Under the pieces are notes generated by a model. That model worked only from the letters and a program-made list of their open reading frames with translations. It searched no databases and was not told where the DNA came from. Made by a program: the position numbers and the translations under genes. This document shows, piece by piece, positions 18,611-28,876 of a stretch of DNA of 64,000 bases. The stretch comes from Oceanobacillus salinisoli (GTDB lineage Bacteria > Bacillota > Bacilli > Bacillales > Amphibacillaceae): the NCBI RefSeq assembly GCF_009733865.1, contig NZ_WOFB01000002.1, positions 338,443 through 402,442 on the forward strand. Direction: 5' to 3'. The number at the start of each line of letters is the position of its first letter. The first letter of the stretch is position 1.

Positions 18611-19264
18611 ATGGCTGAAAAATTAGCGAAATACATTGATCATACGTTATTGAAACCTGAAGCAACAAAGGAGCAAATGGAAAAACTTTGTACAGAAGCA
18701 AAGGAATATGGCTTTTATTCTGTATGCGTGAATCCGACATGGGTAAAAGAGGCTGCCAAGCAGTTAGTAGATTCCGATGTAGAAGTATGTACGGTGATTG
18801 GTTTTCCATTAGGTGCAACGACTACTGAAGTAAAAGCATTTGAAACGAAGGATGCTATGGAAAATGGAGCAACTGAAGTGGATATGGTTATTAATGTTGG
18901 GCAGTTAAAGGCAGGAGCATACGAAGCAGTAGAAGAAGATATCCGTGCCGTTGTAGAGGCAGCAAATGACAAGGCACTTGTAAAAGTCATTATCGAAACA
19001 TCTTTGCTCACAGAGGAAGAAAAAGTAAAAGCATGTAAACTTGCTGTGAAAGCAGGAACGGACTATGTGAAAACATCTACTGGGTTCTCTACTGGAGGTG
19101 CTGCCGCTAGTGATATTCGCCTGATGCGAGAAACGGTTGGACCGAATATTGGTGTGAAAGCATCTGGTGGGGTTCGTGACAGGGAAACTGCTCTAGCAAT
19201 GATTGAAGCAGGTGCCTCACGTATTGGTGCAAGCTCCAGTGTTGCAATTGTGAAAGAGGATTAA
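18611..19264 (+). CDS. deoC: Deoxyribose-phosphate aldolase
   Basis: A 217-residue class I aldolase that splits deoxyribose-5-phosphate into glyceraldehyde-3-phosphate and acetaldehyde. The Schiff-base lysine is in YVKTSTGF near residues 149-156, with EVDMVINVG near 89-97 and the ASGGVRD phosphate loop near 181-187. The ATG at 18611 is used because GAGG lies 8 nt before it; the in-frame GTG at 18602 is part of that site. Repeat A2 begins immediately behind the stop codon and may form the operon end. Confidence 0.95.
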   Translation: MAEKLAKYIDHTLLKPEATKEQMEKLCTEAKEYGFYSVCVNPTWVKEAAKQLVDSDVEVCTVIGFPLGATTTEVKAFETKDAMENGATEVDMVINVGQLKAGAYEAVEEDIRAVVEAANDKALVKVIIETSLLTEEEKVKACKLAVKAGTDYVKTSTGFSTGGAAASDIRLMRETVGPNIGVKASGGVRDRETALAMIEAGASRIGASSSVAIVKED

Positions 19265-19412
19265 TTTTATCACGTAATTAACTGGCTGTAAGACCTTTAA
19301 CGAGAAGAATTCAAGATACTTCAAGAATGATCAGTGCAGGTCAAGCAGCCAGTAAACTTCTGATCATTCATTTAATCAGTAGGGTAAGAAAAAAACCTAC
19401 CGATTGAAAATT
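19265..19412 (+). repeat. Dispersed structured repeat family A, copy A2
   Basis: Begins TTTTATCACGTAATTAACTG directly after the deoC stop, includes ACTGGCTG ... CAGCCAGT and a second hairpin with ATCAGTAGGGT ... ACCTACCGATTG, and ends near GAAAATTCCC. Its position suggests transcript termination or 3'-end protection for the deo operon. Confidence 0.75.
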
Positions 19413-19532
19413 CCCGTTATATATGATTGCTGCTCTACTTTTGATTAACTTATTATTACAGGTCGTATAGTTCCAAATAAGAGTGGGAGATTTTTCACAC
19501 ACTATATGAAAAACCTTCCTAGTTTAAGCGGA

Positions 19533-19585
19533 ATAACCAAATTCTTACCAGCTCTCCATAATCTTGAGAGCGGCGTGTTGGTTAT
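19533..19585 (+). promoter_or_regulatory. Nested dyad in the leader of the gntR gene
   Basis: ATAACCAA (19533-19540) pairs with TTGGTTAT (19578-19585), and inside it GCTCTC (19551-19556) pairs with GAGAGC (19566-19571). It ends about 24 bp before the start codon. It could be an RNA stem in the leader or a DNA operator for autoregulation. Confidence 0.5.
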
Positions 19586-19608
19586 GAAAAGAGAGAGGAC
19601 GGTGGGAT

Positions 19609-20328
19609 ATGAATTTTAACTACCAAACACCGCGCTATTTGATAGTCATTGAACAAATTAAAGAGAAAATCTATACTGGAGAATTACAGCCTGGAGAACG
19701 CCTGCCATCGGAAACGGCATTTTCCAAGGAACTGGGAGTGTCAAGAAATACATTAAGAGAGGCATTGCGAATTCTGGAAGAGGAAAATATCATTATTCGA
19801 AAACACGGTATAGGTACCTTCGTCAATAAAAAACCGGTATTTACTGGGGGTATTGAGGAATTATTCAGTATTACGGAATTAATTGAAAGGGAAGGCAAGA
19901 CACCCGGTACGGAAATTCACTTTACTGGTAATGTTGAACCACATAGTGATGACATTCAAGAGCTGGAATTGGATGAGAATGAACAAGTATTTCTCGTAAA
20001 GCGTGTACGAACTGCGGATGAGGTTCCGTTGGTGTATTGTATTGACAAAATTCCGGCTAATGTATTGGCTCAAGGATATAAACTAAATCAAGAATCGATT
20101 CTTGATTCCTTGAAAGAGGTTGGAATTTCTATCAGTTATGCTGACGCTCAAATTAAAACGATTAGCTACCATAATGAAATATCGGAAATAATGGGCTGTG
20201 ATAAAGAAACACCATTATTAATCCTTCGTCAGATTCATTATGATCAAACCAATCGGCCTGTGTTATATTCGATAAATTATTTCCGGTCTAATCAGATTTC
20301 CTTCCATGTATTACGTAAACGTGTATAA
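19609..20328 (+). CDS. GntR-family regulator (HutC/UTRA type)
   Basis: A 239-residue regulator. The winged helix-turn-helix lies at about residues 8-72 (LPSETAFSKELGVSRNTLRE, then HGIGTFV), and the UTRA effector domain covers 90-235. It follows the deo operon and is separated from it by repeat A2 and a leader dyad. Its likely targets are the TTGGACGTCCAA palindromes at pdp, with a sugar phosphate or nucleoside as effector; this is inferred from context only. The ribosome site is GACGGTGGG. Confidence 0.87.
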   Translation: MNFNYQTPRYLIVIEQIKEKIYTGELQPGERLPSETAFSKELGVSRNTLREALRILEEENIIIRKHGIGTFVNKKPVFTGGIEELFSITELIEREGKTPGTEIHFTGNVEPHSDDIQELELDENEQVFLVKRVRTADEVPLVYCIDKIPANVLAQGYKLNQESILDSLKEVGISISYADAQIKTISYHNEISEIMGCDKETPLLILRQIHYDQTNRPVLYSINYFRSNQISFHVLRKRV

Positions 20329-20330
20329 TG

Positions 20331-20459
20331 GAGCTTCCGGCAAAATAAAGTGAATCTTCCATCATTTGTTATAGTCAAACTCCACTTTATAGCAGGATTT
20401 CAAATGCTAGAGGTGTGAGTTCAGCATATGATCCACAATCTTACTGCCGGAAAAAGCTC
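20331..20459 (+). repeat. Nested inverted-repeat element
   Basis: GAGCTTCCGGCA (20331-20342) is mirrored by TGCCGGAAAAAGCTC (20445-20459). Just inside, ATAAAGTG (20345-20352) is mirrored by CACTTTAT (20383-20390). The whole could fold into a long branched hairpin, or be a small MITE-like insertion. It lies just behind the gntR stop. Confidence 0.5.
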
Positions 20460-20581
20460 ATGTCATAAACAAATGGTACATATGGAAAAATATCATTGCT
20501 TTGCTGGACCCCAATAGTAAATACAAGGGAGAAATTTATCTTAAGTATGGTATTTTGGACATCCTCTATAAGAATAAGAAG

Positions 20582-21490
20582 CTATGTAATATTTACACTA
20601 CTATTTAAAAACTTCTCAGAAAAACTAATAAAATAGTTAATAGATTCTTTTGGAAAACGTTTCGGCAAGCTGGCAATCCAAAATGGGCGAAGGATAGATA
20701 TACCACTCACATATATTTGCGATAAAAGCCTTGCTTTAAGTTCCTGTTCCACTGCAAAACGGGAAATAAAGCCAAACCCGAGACCTGATTGGACTGCACT
20801 TTTAATTGCCTGTGTTGTACTAAGCTCCAATGTGTTTGGGTGATGGGCAAGATCTATTTTTTCTGCTAAATGATTTTCTATTATTTTCCGGGTAGCAGAA
20901 GTTTCTTCACGTCGGATGAACCGCTCTTCCAATAAATTTCTGGAAACAATATTTTTTTTCTTTACCCAAGGATGGTCTGGGGCAACTACTAAAATAATTT
21001 CATCCTCTGTGACGATTTTTTTACTCAAATTGGAGTGTTGAATATCTCCTTCAATAAAGCACAAATCAATTTTTCTCTGCTCTAATTCTTCTAAGATAGT
21101 AGGAGTACTGTTTATCGATAATTGAATATGAATACTTGGATATATTTGCTGGAATTTGCTGATGATTTCTGGTAAGAGATATTCTCCAGGTGTATAGGAT
21201 GATCCGATTTTTAAAGCATGAGACGCTTCGGCCTTTAAACTTTGGAGTGAATCCATAGACTCTTCATAGGAATTTATAATTTCTTTAGCAAAATGGTAAA
21301 GTCTTTCCCCCGCAGGAGTGAGTATAGGTGGGGTGTGATTACGTTCAAAAAGCATCATCGAATAATGGTTTTCTAATAGTTTAATCTTTTTTGTAACAGC
21401 AGGCTGGGTGAGAAATGCCCGTTTTGCAGCACCACTAAAACTGGATTCTTCTACTACATAACAGAATATTTTTAGATTCTCAATTTCCAT
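20582..21490 (-). CDS. LysR-family regulator (CysL/CbbR-like)
   Basis: A 302-residue LysR protein. The helix-turn-helix is at about 1-60 (SFSGAAKRAFLTQPAVTKKI), the effector domain from about 88. The start at 21490 has GGAGG upstream; the open frame extends further, but that part overlaps the exporter gene and is not homologous. It is probably cotranscribed after the TauE/SafE exporter (24-bp gap), so it may control it, perhaps in sulfur metabolism. Confidence 0.85.
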   Translation of the reverse strand: MEIENLKIFCYVVEESSFSGAAKRAFLTQPAVTKKIKLLENHYSMMLFERNHTPPILTPAGERLYHFAKEIINSYEESMDSLQSLKAEASHALKIGSSYTPGEYLLPEIISKFQQIYPSIHIQLSINSTPTILEELEQRKIDLCFIEGDIQHSNLSKKIVTEDEIILVVAPDHPWVKKKNIVSRNLLEERFIRREETSATRKIIENHLAEKIDLAHHPNTLELSTTQAIKSAVQSGLGFGFISRFAVEQELKARLLSQIYVSGISILRPFWIASLPKRFPKESINYFISFSEKFLNSSVNIT

Positions 21491-21513
21491 ACTTTCCCTC
21501 CTGACTGGAAATT

Positions 21514-22317
21514 TTAACCTTGAAAGAACATACCAACTCCCATAATTACTACGACAGCAGCTAAAAGACGGCCTATCGTTAATCCATTTAATTTCTTTGA
21601 AATCATTGCACCTAATTGAGCACCTATTATGATCCCAGGGGTACTGCACGCAATTACAAACCAATCAATAGAGTGATCAGCAATTGACGGAAGAAGTCCA
21701 GCCAGTGAGTAAAGTGCAAGTGAGAAAATAGAAGTGGCTGTAGCTTCTTTCATAGGTAAATAGAAGAAATACACAAGTAATGGAACCAGAAGCCATCCTC
21801 CACCAATTCCAAAAAAAGAAGAAATGATTCCGAGCAGGAAGCCAATGAATATTAATTTCCATGTTTTTATGGATGGACTGTTTACATGTGCTGCTTCAGT
21901 TTTTTCCTCTAATGCAGCACTTATTTCAGGATTTGTAATATTCAATGAAGCCTTATCATTTGAATGATTCTTCCAAATCAAGAATATACCAAGTCCTATA
22001 AGAAGACAAGCAAATAAATTATAATAAATCGACACAGGACTATACTTGACAAGTATTCTACCAATAAATGTGGCAGGAACAGCACAAATAGAAATTAGAA
22101 TGCCTATGCGAATGAATACCCGATGCTGTTTTAATAAGGTTGGCAGGCCAGAAATGGCATTAATAAATACAATAGCTAATCCAGTAGCTGCCGCCTCGGC
22201 CGGTGAGATCTCATAAAAAATCAGTAGAATTGGAACAAAGAGAAACCCACCTCCTGCTCCAATAATCGCCCCATAAACACTGGCAAGAAATCCGAGAAAT
22301 AGTAATAATAAAATCAA
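21514..22317 (-). CDS. TauE/SafE (TSUP) family membrane exporter
   Basis: A 267-residue membrane protein with about eight hydrophobic segments and the family's repeated motifs GAIIGAGGGFLFVPIL (near 16-31) and SSFFGIGGGWLLVPLL (near 163-178), which mark two homologous halves. Relatives move sulfite, sulfoacetate or other small sulfur or organic anions. The start is TTG with GGGAGG 8 nt upstream. Substrate not determined. Confidence 0.88.
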   Translation of the reverse strand: MILLLLFLGFLASVYGAIIGAGGGFLFVPILLIFYEISPAEAAATGLAIVFINAISGLPTLLKQHRVFIRIGILISICAVPATFIGRILVKYSPVSIYYNLFACLLIGLGIFLIWKNHSNDKASLNITNPEISAALEEKTEAAHVNSPSIKTWKLIFIGFLLGIISSFFGIGGGWLLVPLLVYFFYLPMKEATATSIFSLALYSLAGLLPSIADHSIDWFVIACSTPGIIIGAQLGAMISKKLNGLTIGRLLAAVVVIMGVGMFFQG

Positions 22318-22486
22318 TTATATTTCCTCCCTATAATTCCTCTTTCCACCATTATTATCATAGAAGTGGTTTTGAAATGTGGAATTACCCGAAAAGGAAT
22401 AAGCCATTCCCGTTTGTTATACTGAAATGGTGGGTTGCCGGCCATGGGGAGTGAAGGAGAAGGAAAGTGTTGTCTAACATAATCCC

Positions 22487-23398
22487 TCACTTTTTAAATT
22501 CATGCAATCGTTCATAAGTTTCGATTAGAAATTTATAAAACAGTTCTTCCGTTGGCAGCAGTTTCCGCTGAGTAGGATAGATGACGCCAACTGTTCGTGT
22601 CAAGCTGGTATCAGATAATGGGATAACTACTGTAGATATTGGTGTGTTATCTACTAACGTCATTTCAGGCATCAATGCAACTCCTAAGCCAGCGGAAACT
22701 AATCCTTTTAATGCATCAATATCTTTTCCCTCGAAGGCAACTTTTGGTGTGAAACCTGCTTTATGGCAAGCCTGAACAACTTGCTCACGAAATACATATT
22801 CTTCAGGCAGCACAACGAATTGGTCACTCTTCAGCTCTTGCAGCATAATGGATTCCCGTTTTGCCAACGGATGGTGAATGGGCAGTAGTGCAACGATGTT
22901 TTCTGTAAATAATGTTGTTCCTGCAATTTTTTTTGCCATTTCTTTAGTTGGCATAGGGGCAATCATAGCTAAATTGAACTCCCCCTTTATAACTCCGTCA
23001 ATTAAATCATGGTAAAGCCCATTGCTCATTTGGAATTTCGCTTCTGGATACTGTGTACGAAAAGCGTAGATGATGGAAGGCAGGGTGTGGGCAGCCATAC
23101 TAATTGGAAATGCTATTCTTACGGTACCTTTTTCTGGATTTAAATGTTCTTTTACCTCTCTTTTTGCTTCTTCCAGCAAGTTAGCTACCTGTTTCATCCG
23201 TTCATAAAAGATTTTTCCGATAGGAGTTAATTTCACACGCCTTCCTTCACGTATAAAAAGCTCTACACCTAATTCATTTTCTAAATTGAAAATCTGTCTA
23301 CTTACAGATGATTGGGCAACATGTAGTGCATCTGCAGCTTCTGTTACATGCTCTCTTTTTGCAACTTCCATAAAATACTGAATTTGCCTCGTCTCCAT
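22487..23398 (-). CDS. LysR-family regulator, GltC-like
   Basis: A 303-residue LysR protein with helix-turn-helix residues 1-60 (AADALHVAQSSVSRQIFNLE) and effector domain 90-295. It is divergent from glutamate dehydrogenase with a 236-bp shared region. GltC of Bacillus subtilis similarly sits opposite glutamate synthase genes, so control of gdhA by this protein is likely. AGGGGTG lies before the ATG. Confidence 0.87.
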   Translation of the reverse strand: METRQIQYFMEVAKREHVTEAADALHVAQSSVSRQIFNLENELGVELFIREGRRVKLTPIGKIFYERMKQVANLLEEAKREVKEHLNPEKGTVRIAFPISMAAHTLPSIIYAFRTQYPEAKFQMSNGLYHDLIDGVIKGEFNLAMIAPMPTKEMAKKIAGTTLFTENIVALLPIHHPLAKRESIMLQELKSDQFVVLPEEYVFREQVVQACHKAGFTPKVAFEGKDIDALKGLVSAGLGVALMPEMTLVDNTPISTVVIPLSDTSLTRTVGVIYPTQRKLLPTEELFYKFLIETYERLHEFKK

Positions 23399-23526
23399 TT
23401 TAACACCCCTAATTCATGCTTTTTTTGCATTGATTTCATCGATTATTCATATTGAAACTATTATTTACTAAATTATAAAATGAAACTATGACAATAAAAA
23501 GTAAAATGATAAATTGTTCTATGGGA

Positions 23527-23590
23527 ATAACTGGCTAAAAAAATTTCATTATAAGAATGAAAAGTGAGGATTAACAGCCAGTAATCATCT
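23527..23590 (+). repeat. Degenerate copy of repeat family A
   Basis: AACTGGCT ... TTAACAGCCAGTAA repeats the first hairpin of family A with a diverged loop. The rest of the element is missing. It lies in the leader of gdhA. Confidence 0.45.
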
Positions 23591-23622
23591 GTTTAATTGT
23601 AGATTTACTTTAAATATATTAG

Positions 23623-25017
<1,395 letters not shown>

Positions 25018-25207
25018 TAACTGTTTGTTGTTCGGAAAGTGCCTGTAAAAGGGACATTTGAAAATGATAAATAAAATAATTTAAGCACAAGAAGGAAAAC
25101 AGTTTCCACATGGTCAATACGCAGATAAATATTAGAAGTAGAAGGCCTTTGTTTGCCATCGCAATTCCATGAGGTATATGAAACAAGTTTATATATAGAT
25201 TATCATG

Positions 25208-25243
25208 AAACCTTGGTTGGTAAATGCCAATCAAGGTTTTTTT
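25208..25243 (+). terminator. Terminator behind gdhA
   Basis: AAACCTTGGTTGG (25208-25220) and CCAATCAAGGTTT (25227-25239) form the stem, followed by a T-run. Confidence 0.85.
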
Positions 25244-25429
25244 ACGTGCTCTCAAAGGGAAAATATAGGAAAGAATGACTCTGCATAAACGAAGGCAAAC
25301 TATATATGAGTTTATTTGTGTTTTATCGTTTTAAGGGTTTTGTAATTAGATAAAATATCTTAAATTGGAATTTCAATAGGAAATCATTAAGTAGAATGGA
25401 TGTTACATTCTCTTAGGAGGACTTTTTTC

Positions 25430-26170
25430 ATGTGGTATGCAATTATGTGGGGAACAATTGCAGCTTCGGCAACTATGATTGGTGCTTTATTGGTTTTAAA
25501 GTTCTCCATTTCAAGGCGTGTTATCGCATTTATTATGGCTTTAGGAACGGGAGCATTAATCGGGGCAACGACCTTTGAACTGCTGGAAGATGCTGTAGAG
25601 ATGACCGGCTTTACCGAATTTGCAATCGGCTTTCTTGGTGGATCCCTTATTTTTACCATTTTGGATATCATTGTTTCTCGTCGGGGAGGAGAACAAAGAA
25701 AACATGCAAAACGTGGTGATGAGGCATCATTAGAACAAGCTAAAGGGGCAGGATTGGGTATTTTTATTGGGACGGTGATGGATACATTGCCGGAATCAGC
25801 TATGATTGGAATGAGTTTGAATGGTGGAGGAACGGTAAGTTTTGCCTTAGTTATTTCTATATTCATTAGTAATTTGCCTGAAGGAATTTCAAGTACAGCG
25901 GGCTTGCAGCAAAGTGGTTTTTCAAAGAAAAAGATTTTAATTTTATGGGCTTTTGTAGTATTTTTTTCTGCCTTAAGTTCCTGGGGAGGAGCTTTGTTGG
26001 AATCCGCATCAAATAGTATAAAAGCGTTAATGAGTGCTTTTGCAGCTGGGGCAATTATTTCTATGGTAGCCTCGACGATGATGCCAGAGGCCTTTAAAGA
26101 AGGTGGGCCAATTGTGGGATTTATTACGGCAATTGGTTTATTCCTTTCTTTATGGCTGCACCATTTATAG
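25430..26170 (+). CDS. ZIP-family metal transporter
   Basis: A 246-residue integral membrane protein with about eight segments, of the ZIP zinc/iron permease family. Visible family features are ALGTGALIGATTFEL near 41-55, DTLPESAMIG near 115-124 (helix 4 metal site) and SNLPEGISSTAGL near 147-159 (helix 5 site). Helices 4 and 5 carry Glu but lack the HN/HE histidines seen in many ZIPs, so the metal specificity may differ. The ATG at 25430 has AGGAGG 9 nt upstream. Confidence 0.85.
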   Translation: MWYAIMWGTIAASATMIGALLVLKFSISRRVIAFIMALGTGALIGATTFELLEDAVEMTGFTEFAIGFLGGSLIFTILDIIVSRRGGEQRKHAKRGDEASLEQAKGAGLGIFIGTVMDTLPESAMIGMSLNGGGTVSFALVISIFISNLPEGISSTAGLQQSGFSKKKILILWAFVVFFSALSSWGGALLESASNSIKALMSAFAAGAIISMVASTMMPEAFKEGGPIVGFITAIGLFLSLWLHHL

Positions 26171-26231
26171 AGAAATTTTATTATGGACGGACGAGTGTAA
26201 TCCTATCAGGAGGATTCCCTCCTTTTTACAA

Positions 26232-26582
26232 GATAAGAAAGTATAAATTTTTTGCTTCGATGTCTAGCTCCAGCGCCCAGCGACTAGCGAGACTTCCCTC
26301 ACCTCCGTACGATAAAGAAGACTTGCCGATTGGTGAAACCAGAGGCTTAGTCGCACTTATACCCTTGCGGTGAAAGTCAACATCGACTTAGTTTTTTTAG
26401 GAAGGCCGACTAAAAGCGGGCTTTGCGCCCAACGTCGGCATACCCCTATGAAGGGGCATGTTTCCTTTATCTCCTGCGGGGGACTGTTCGGTTAAACCCG
26501 CCGCTTTATATGGCAACACCGAACCACCTGGCATGGCCAGGCGCAGTCCGTACGTCGCTAAACGGGCGCTTGCGCTTTTCTT
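26232..26582 (+). repeat. Large dispersed repeat family B, copy B2
   Basis: Starts GATAAGAAAGTATAAATTTT and ends GGGCGCTTGCGCTTTTCTT. It lacks the approximately 62-nt internal hairpin module present in B1 and B3 and is the shortest form (351 bp). It lies directly behind the ZIP gene. Confidence 0.85.
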
Positions 26583-26715
26583 ATATGTTAGAGTAAAGGT
26601 CCGAAGTATTAAAAAACGTACACATTCAATAAAAAGTAAAGGCGGTTTCTACTGGTTGCTCCAATGATCTTTGTCCAAATAATTCTCCAGTTCGTTTAAA
26701 TATATAACCAAATAG

Positions 26716-27144
26716 TTATAATCCCCAGTCCCATTTTAAAATATCTTTGAGCATTACCAAATTATCTTCCCCAATTTTATTGCCGATTTTCTTCTCTAGG
26801 TTTGCTTTCAATGCTTCGTTTTTTTCGTAGCATTCCTCCCCTAATTTAGTTAATCGCAGGTATTTATCTTTCTTGTTATATTCGACATTGTTAATTTCCA
26901 GCAAATTTTTTGAATCCAGCTGTTTAATTAATTTATGAGTTGCTTGCCTGGAGATATTTATATTTTTGGTGACGTATGAAATAGTTGGCTGCTTTTTATA
27001 AATTCTTGCCATAATAAACCATTCAGAATTTGAAATATAAATATCACTGTTGTCATTCCATAATTTCTCTGTTAGTTTTCGAAGCTGAAGATGACGCTCA
27101 CTTAATGTATCAATTAAATCCAAGTTTTGTAATTCAGAATTCAA
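26716..27144 (-). CDS. MarR-family regulator
   Basis: A 142-residue winged-helix protein. The recognition region is ISYVTKNINISRQATHKLIK at about 59-78, the wing near 85-105. The start is TTG with AGGGGG 7 nt upstream. It is divergent from the CarD gene, and two 21-bp palindromes overlap both promoters, so it very probably represses itself and carD. Its ligand is unknown. Confidence 0.88.
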   Translation of the reverse strand: MNSELQNLDLIDTLSERHLQLRKLTEKLWNDNSDIYISNSEWFIMARIYKKQPTISYVTKNINISRQATHKLIKQLDSKNLLEINNVEYNKKDKYLRLTKLGEECYEKNEALKANLEKKIGNKIGEDNLVMLKDILKWDWGL

Positions 27145-27176
27145 GCTATTTCCCCCTATCTCGTTTATCGAAATTA

Positions 27177-27263
27177 AGTGTACATAAGCTTCTCGTTATT
27201 GTCAACCAGGTTGACAATTTAATGAGTTTGTATTAAACTACTATTGTAAACTTGGTTGACAAT
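27177..27263. promoter_or_regulatory. Divergent marR/carD promoters with twin 21-bp operators
   Basis: Operator 1 (27198-27218) is a perfect palindrome: ATTGTCAACC, central A, GGTTGACAAT. Operator 2 (27243-27263) has the same right arm and a left arm with mismatches; centres are 45 bp apart. Operator 1 contains a -35 box on each strand. Rightward: TTGACA 27211-27216, 17 nt, TAAACT 27234-27239. Leftward: TTGACA 27205-27200, 17 nt, TACACT 27182-27177. Operator 2 overlaps the rightward start point. Confidence 0.75.
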
Positions 27264-27283
27264 TGAAGGTTAGGAGATGTGCA

Positions 27284-27784
27284 ATGTTCGATATTGGAGA
27301 TTTAATCGTTTATTCTGTACATGGGGTATGTAAAATTGATGATATATGTGAAAAAACATATGGGGATGTCACACGTACATACTATGTTTTGCATCCGCTT
27401 GAAGAAAAACAATTAACAATAAATGCGCCAGTAGATAATGATAAAGTAGTTATATTAAAAATGATGGATAGAGAAGAAGCTGAAGAAATTTTACAATCTT
27501 TCAAACTGCATGGTATTAGCTGGATAGAGAATGTTAAATTGCGAACGAAACAATACAACAGTATCGTAAATACTGGAAATCGAAAAGAGATTTCTAAAAT
27601 AGCTAATACGTTAATGCGAAAAGATCAAGAGGCTAAACAGTCTAAAAAGAGACTGTATGATCAGGATCGCCGACTTCTATCTACCATTCAGGAAATATTG
27701 TTTAAAGAATTGGCCATGTCTTTAGAAACGACGTATGAAGATATCTATGAAAAGGTAAACAACATGATTATACAAAGCAATTAA
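27284..27784 (+). CDS. CarD/CdnL-family transcription regulator
   Basis: A 166-residue protein. The N-terminal 60 residues form the CarD/TRCF RNA-polymerase-interacting domain (FDIGDLIVYSVHGVCKIDDI), and the rest is a helical DNA-binding part. Family members bind the RNA polymerase beta subunit and stabilise open promoters, often at rRNA genes. The ATG at 27284 has AGGAG 7 nt upstream. Unusually, it is under a MarR-type double operator, which suggests that general transcription is tuned by a small-molecule signal. Confidence 0.88.
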   Translation: MFDIGDLIVYSVHGVCKIDDICEKTYGDVTRTYYVLHPLEEKQLTINAPVDNDKVVILKMMDREEAEEILQSFKLHGISWIENVKLRTKQYNSIVNTGNRKEISKIANTLMRKDQEAKQSKKRLYDQDRRLLSTIQEILFKELAMSLETTYEDIYEKVNNMIIQSN

Positions 27785-27810
27785 ATGCTTTCATTGATTA
27801 AGAAATGGTT

Positions 27811-27837
27811 TCGACGTAGCTAAAATATTAACGTCCC
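27811..27837 (+). repeat. Dispersed dyad GACGTAGCTAAAAT-TTAACGTCC, copy 1
   Basis: TCGACGTAGCTAAAATATTA followed by ACGTCCC; the arms GACGT and ACGTC can pair. Similar dyads lie at 6127-6151 and 51911-51937. Sequences downstream of the copies are only loosely alike. Confidence 0.5.
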
Positions 27838-28020
27838 TATCATAAAAGTCGAACACACATGTCTCGTCATGTTGCAGATTTTTCAGTGAAGTAGCATTCT
27901 TTAAAGAGCTACAAGATGACGGTTCAAGTAGAAAAGTAACTTAAGGTTACTTCACTAATAGAAGAGTGAGTGCGAGCTTATCTAAAAGAAACAATACTAA
28001 CTAAGGTAGGGAGCGATGGA

Positions 28021-28416
28021 ATGGTAACGCTTTATGTTAGCCCGGGCAGTGTATCCTGCAGAAAGGCAAAGAAATGGTTTCTGGAAAATGATATTCCGTT
28101 TAAAGAGCGGAATATGTTTTCAGAATCATTAACTTTAAATGAGATAAAAGAAATATTACGTTTAACCGATAATGGTACAGATGATATTATATCAACTCGC
28201 TCAAAGGCATTTCAAAAAATGGATGTAGATTTGGAACAACTGCCATTAAATGACCTATACCGCTTTATCCAAAAAAATCCTGGTATATTAAAAAGTCCAA
28301 TCATATGTGATGAGAGACGTTTTCAAGTAGGATATCATGAAGAACAGATTCGTAGGTTTCTTCCCAGGTCCGTACGAGCATTGAAGTTCCATGAAATACA
28401 GAAAATGATTCATTAA
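28021..28416 (+). CDS. Spx-family regulator lacking the CxxC switch
   Basis: A 131-residue ArsC/Spx protein, near-colinear with Spx ([24 protein letters not shown]). The redox centre, normally C10-x-x-C13, here reads S10-V-S-C13, so disulfide switching is impossible. Gly52, needed for contact with the RNA polymerase alpha subunit, is kept ([10 protein letters not shown]). The ATG at 28021 has AGGGAG 7 nt upstream. It may be a redox-blind paralogue, controlled by amount rather than oxidation. It ends with a clear terminator. The canonical spx gene presumably lies elsewhere. Confidence 0.85.
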   Translation: MVTLYVSPGSVSCRKAKKWFLENDIPFKERNMFSESLTLNEIKEILRLTDNGTDDIISTRSKAFQKMDVDLEQLPLNDLYRFIQKNPGILKSPIICDERRFQVGYHEEQIRRFLPRSVRALKFHEIQKMIH

Positions 28417-28441
28417 TAGCTGTTTTACAAAGCAAATATTT

Positions 28442-28480
28442 ACTCCACCCGACATCTTTCGTGATTTAGGTGGAGTTTTT
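28442..28480 (+). terminator. Terminator of the Spx-like gene
   Basis: ACTCCACC (28442-28449) pairs with GGTGGAGT (28469-28476), followed by a T-run. Confidence 0.85.
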
Positions 28481-28606
28481 CATTTTCTAATATATTTTTA
28501 GCTTACTTGTTGATTGTTATTTTTTATTAATATATTAAAAAAATAACCAATTGTGAAAACTAGTAATTAATCAGCAAATAATATTGATTGATTTGTAAAG
28601 GCTATA

Positions 28607-28641
28607 GGCTATTTCTCACCCTTAAAGGATGGGAAATAGCC
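28607..28641 (-). terminator. Hairpin, probable terminator of the small leftward gene
   Basis: GGCTATTTCTCACCCTT and AAGGATGGGAAATAGCC form a long near-perfect stem with a tiny loop. A true U-run is missing, so termination is likely but not certain. Confidence 0.5.
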
Positions 28642-28666
28642 TTGTAAGCTTAACAACTAGTTTATT

Positions 28667-28876
28667 TTAGAAGAAAAGCGTTGACAATAGAACAAGTGAA
28701 ACGATTACAAAAAACGGTATAAAAAATCCACCTGGCCTCTTCAAATAATCTAAATAGACGCCTCTTGGTGTTACATACCTGATTCTGCCTCGATATACAT
28801 TTCCATAATGATCTCTAATTTGGACTGCACGTCCTGTATATTTGTGACAAAAGTGATAATAGTTTGCACCAGTCAT
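28667..28876 (-). CDS. Small membrane protein with Sm-like N-terminal motif
   Basis: A 69-residue product. The first 45 residues contain GRAVQIRDHYGNVYRGRI and VYLDY, resembling a small beta-barrel, followed by one membrane segment (FFIPFFVIVSLVLLSTLFF). A very strong ribosome site (GAGGAGGGG) precedes the ATG. It resembles small proteins common in Bacillaceae; function unknown. Confidence 0.65.
   Translation of the reverse strand: MTGANYYHFCHKYTGRAVQIRDHYGNVYRGRIRYVTPRGVYLDYLKRPGGFFIPFFVIVSLVLLSTLFF

Noticed and set aside
26152..26667. Two plus-strand ORFs (73 and 69 codons) over repeat B2
   Set aside because: They translate the repeat; the same frames are not kept in copies B1 and B3, so coding is unlikely.
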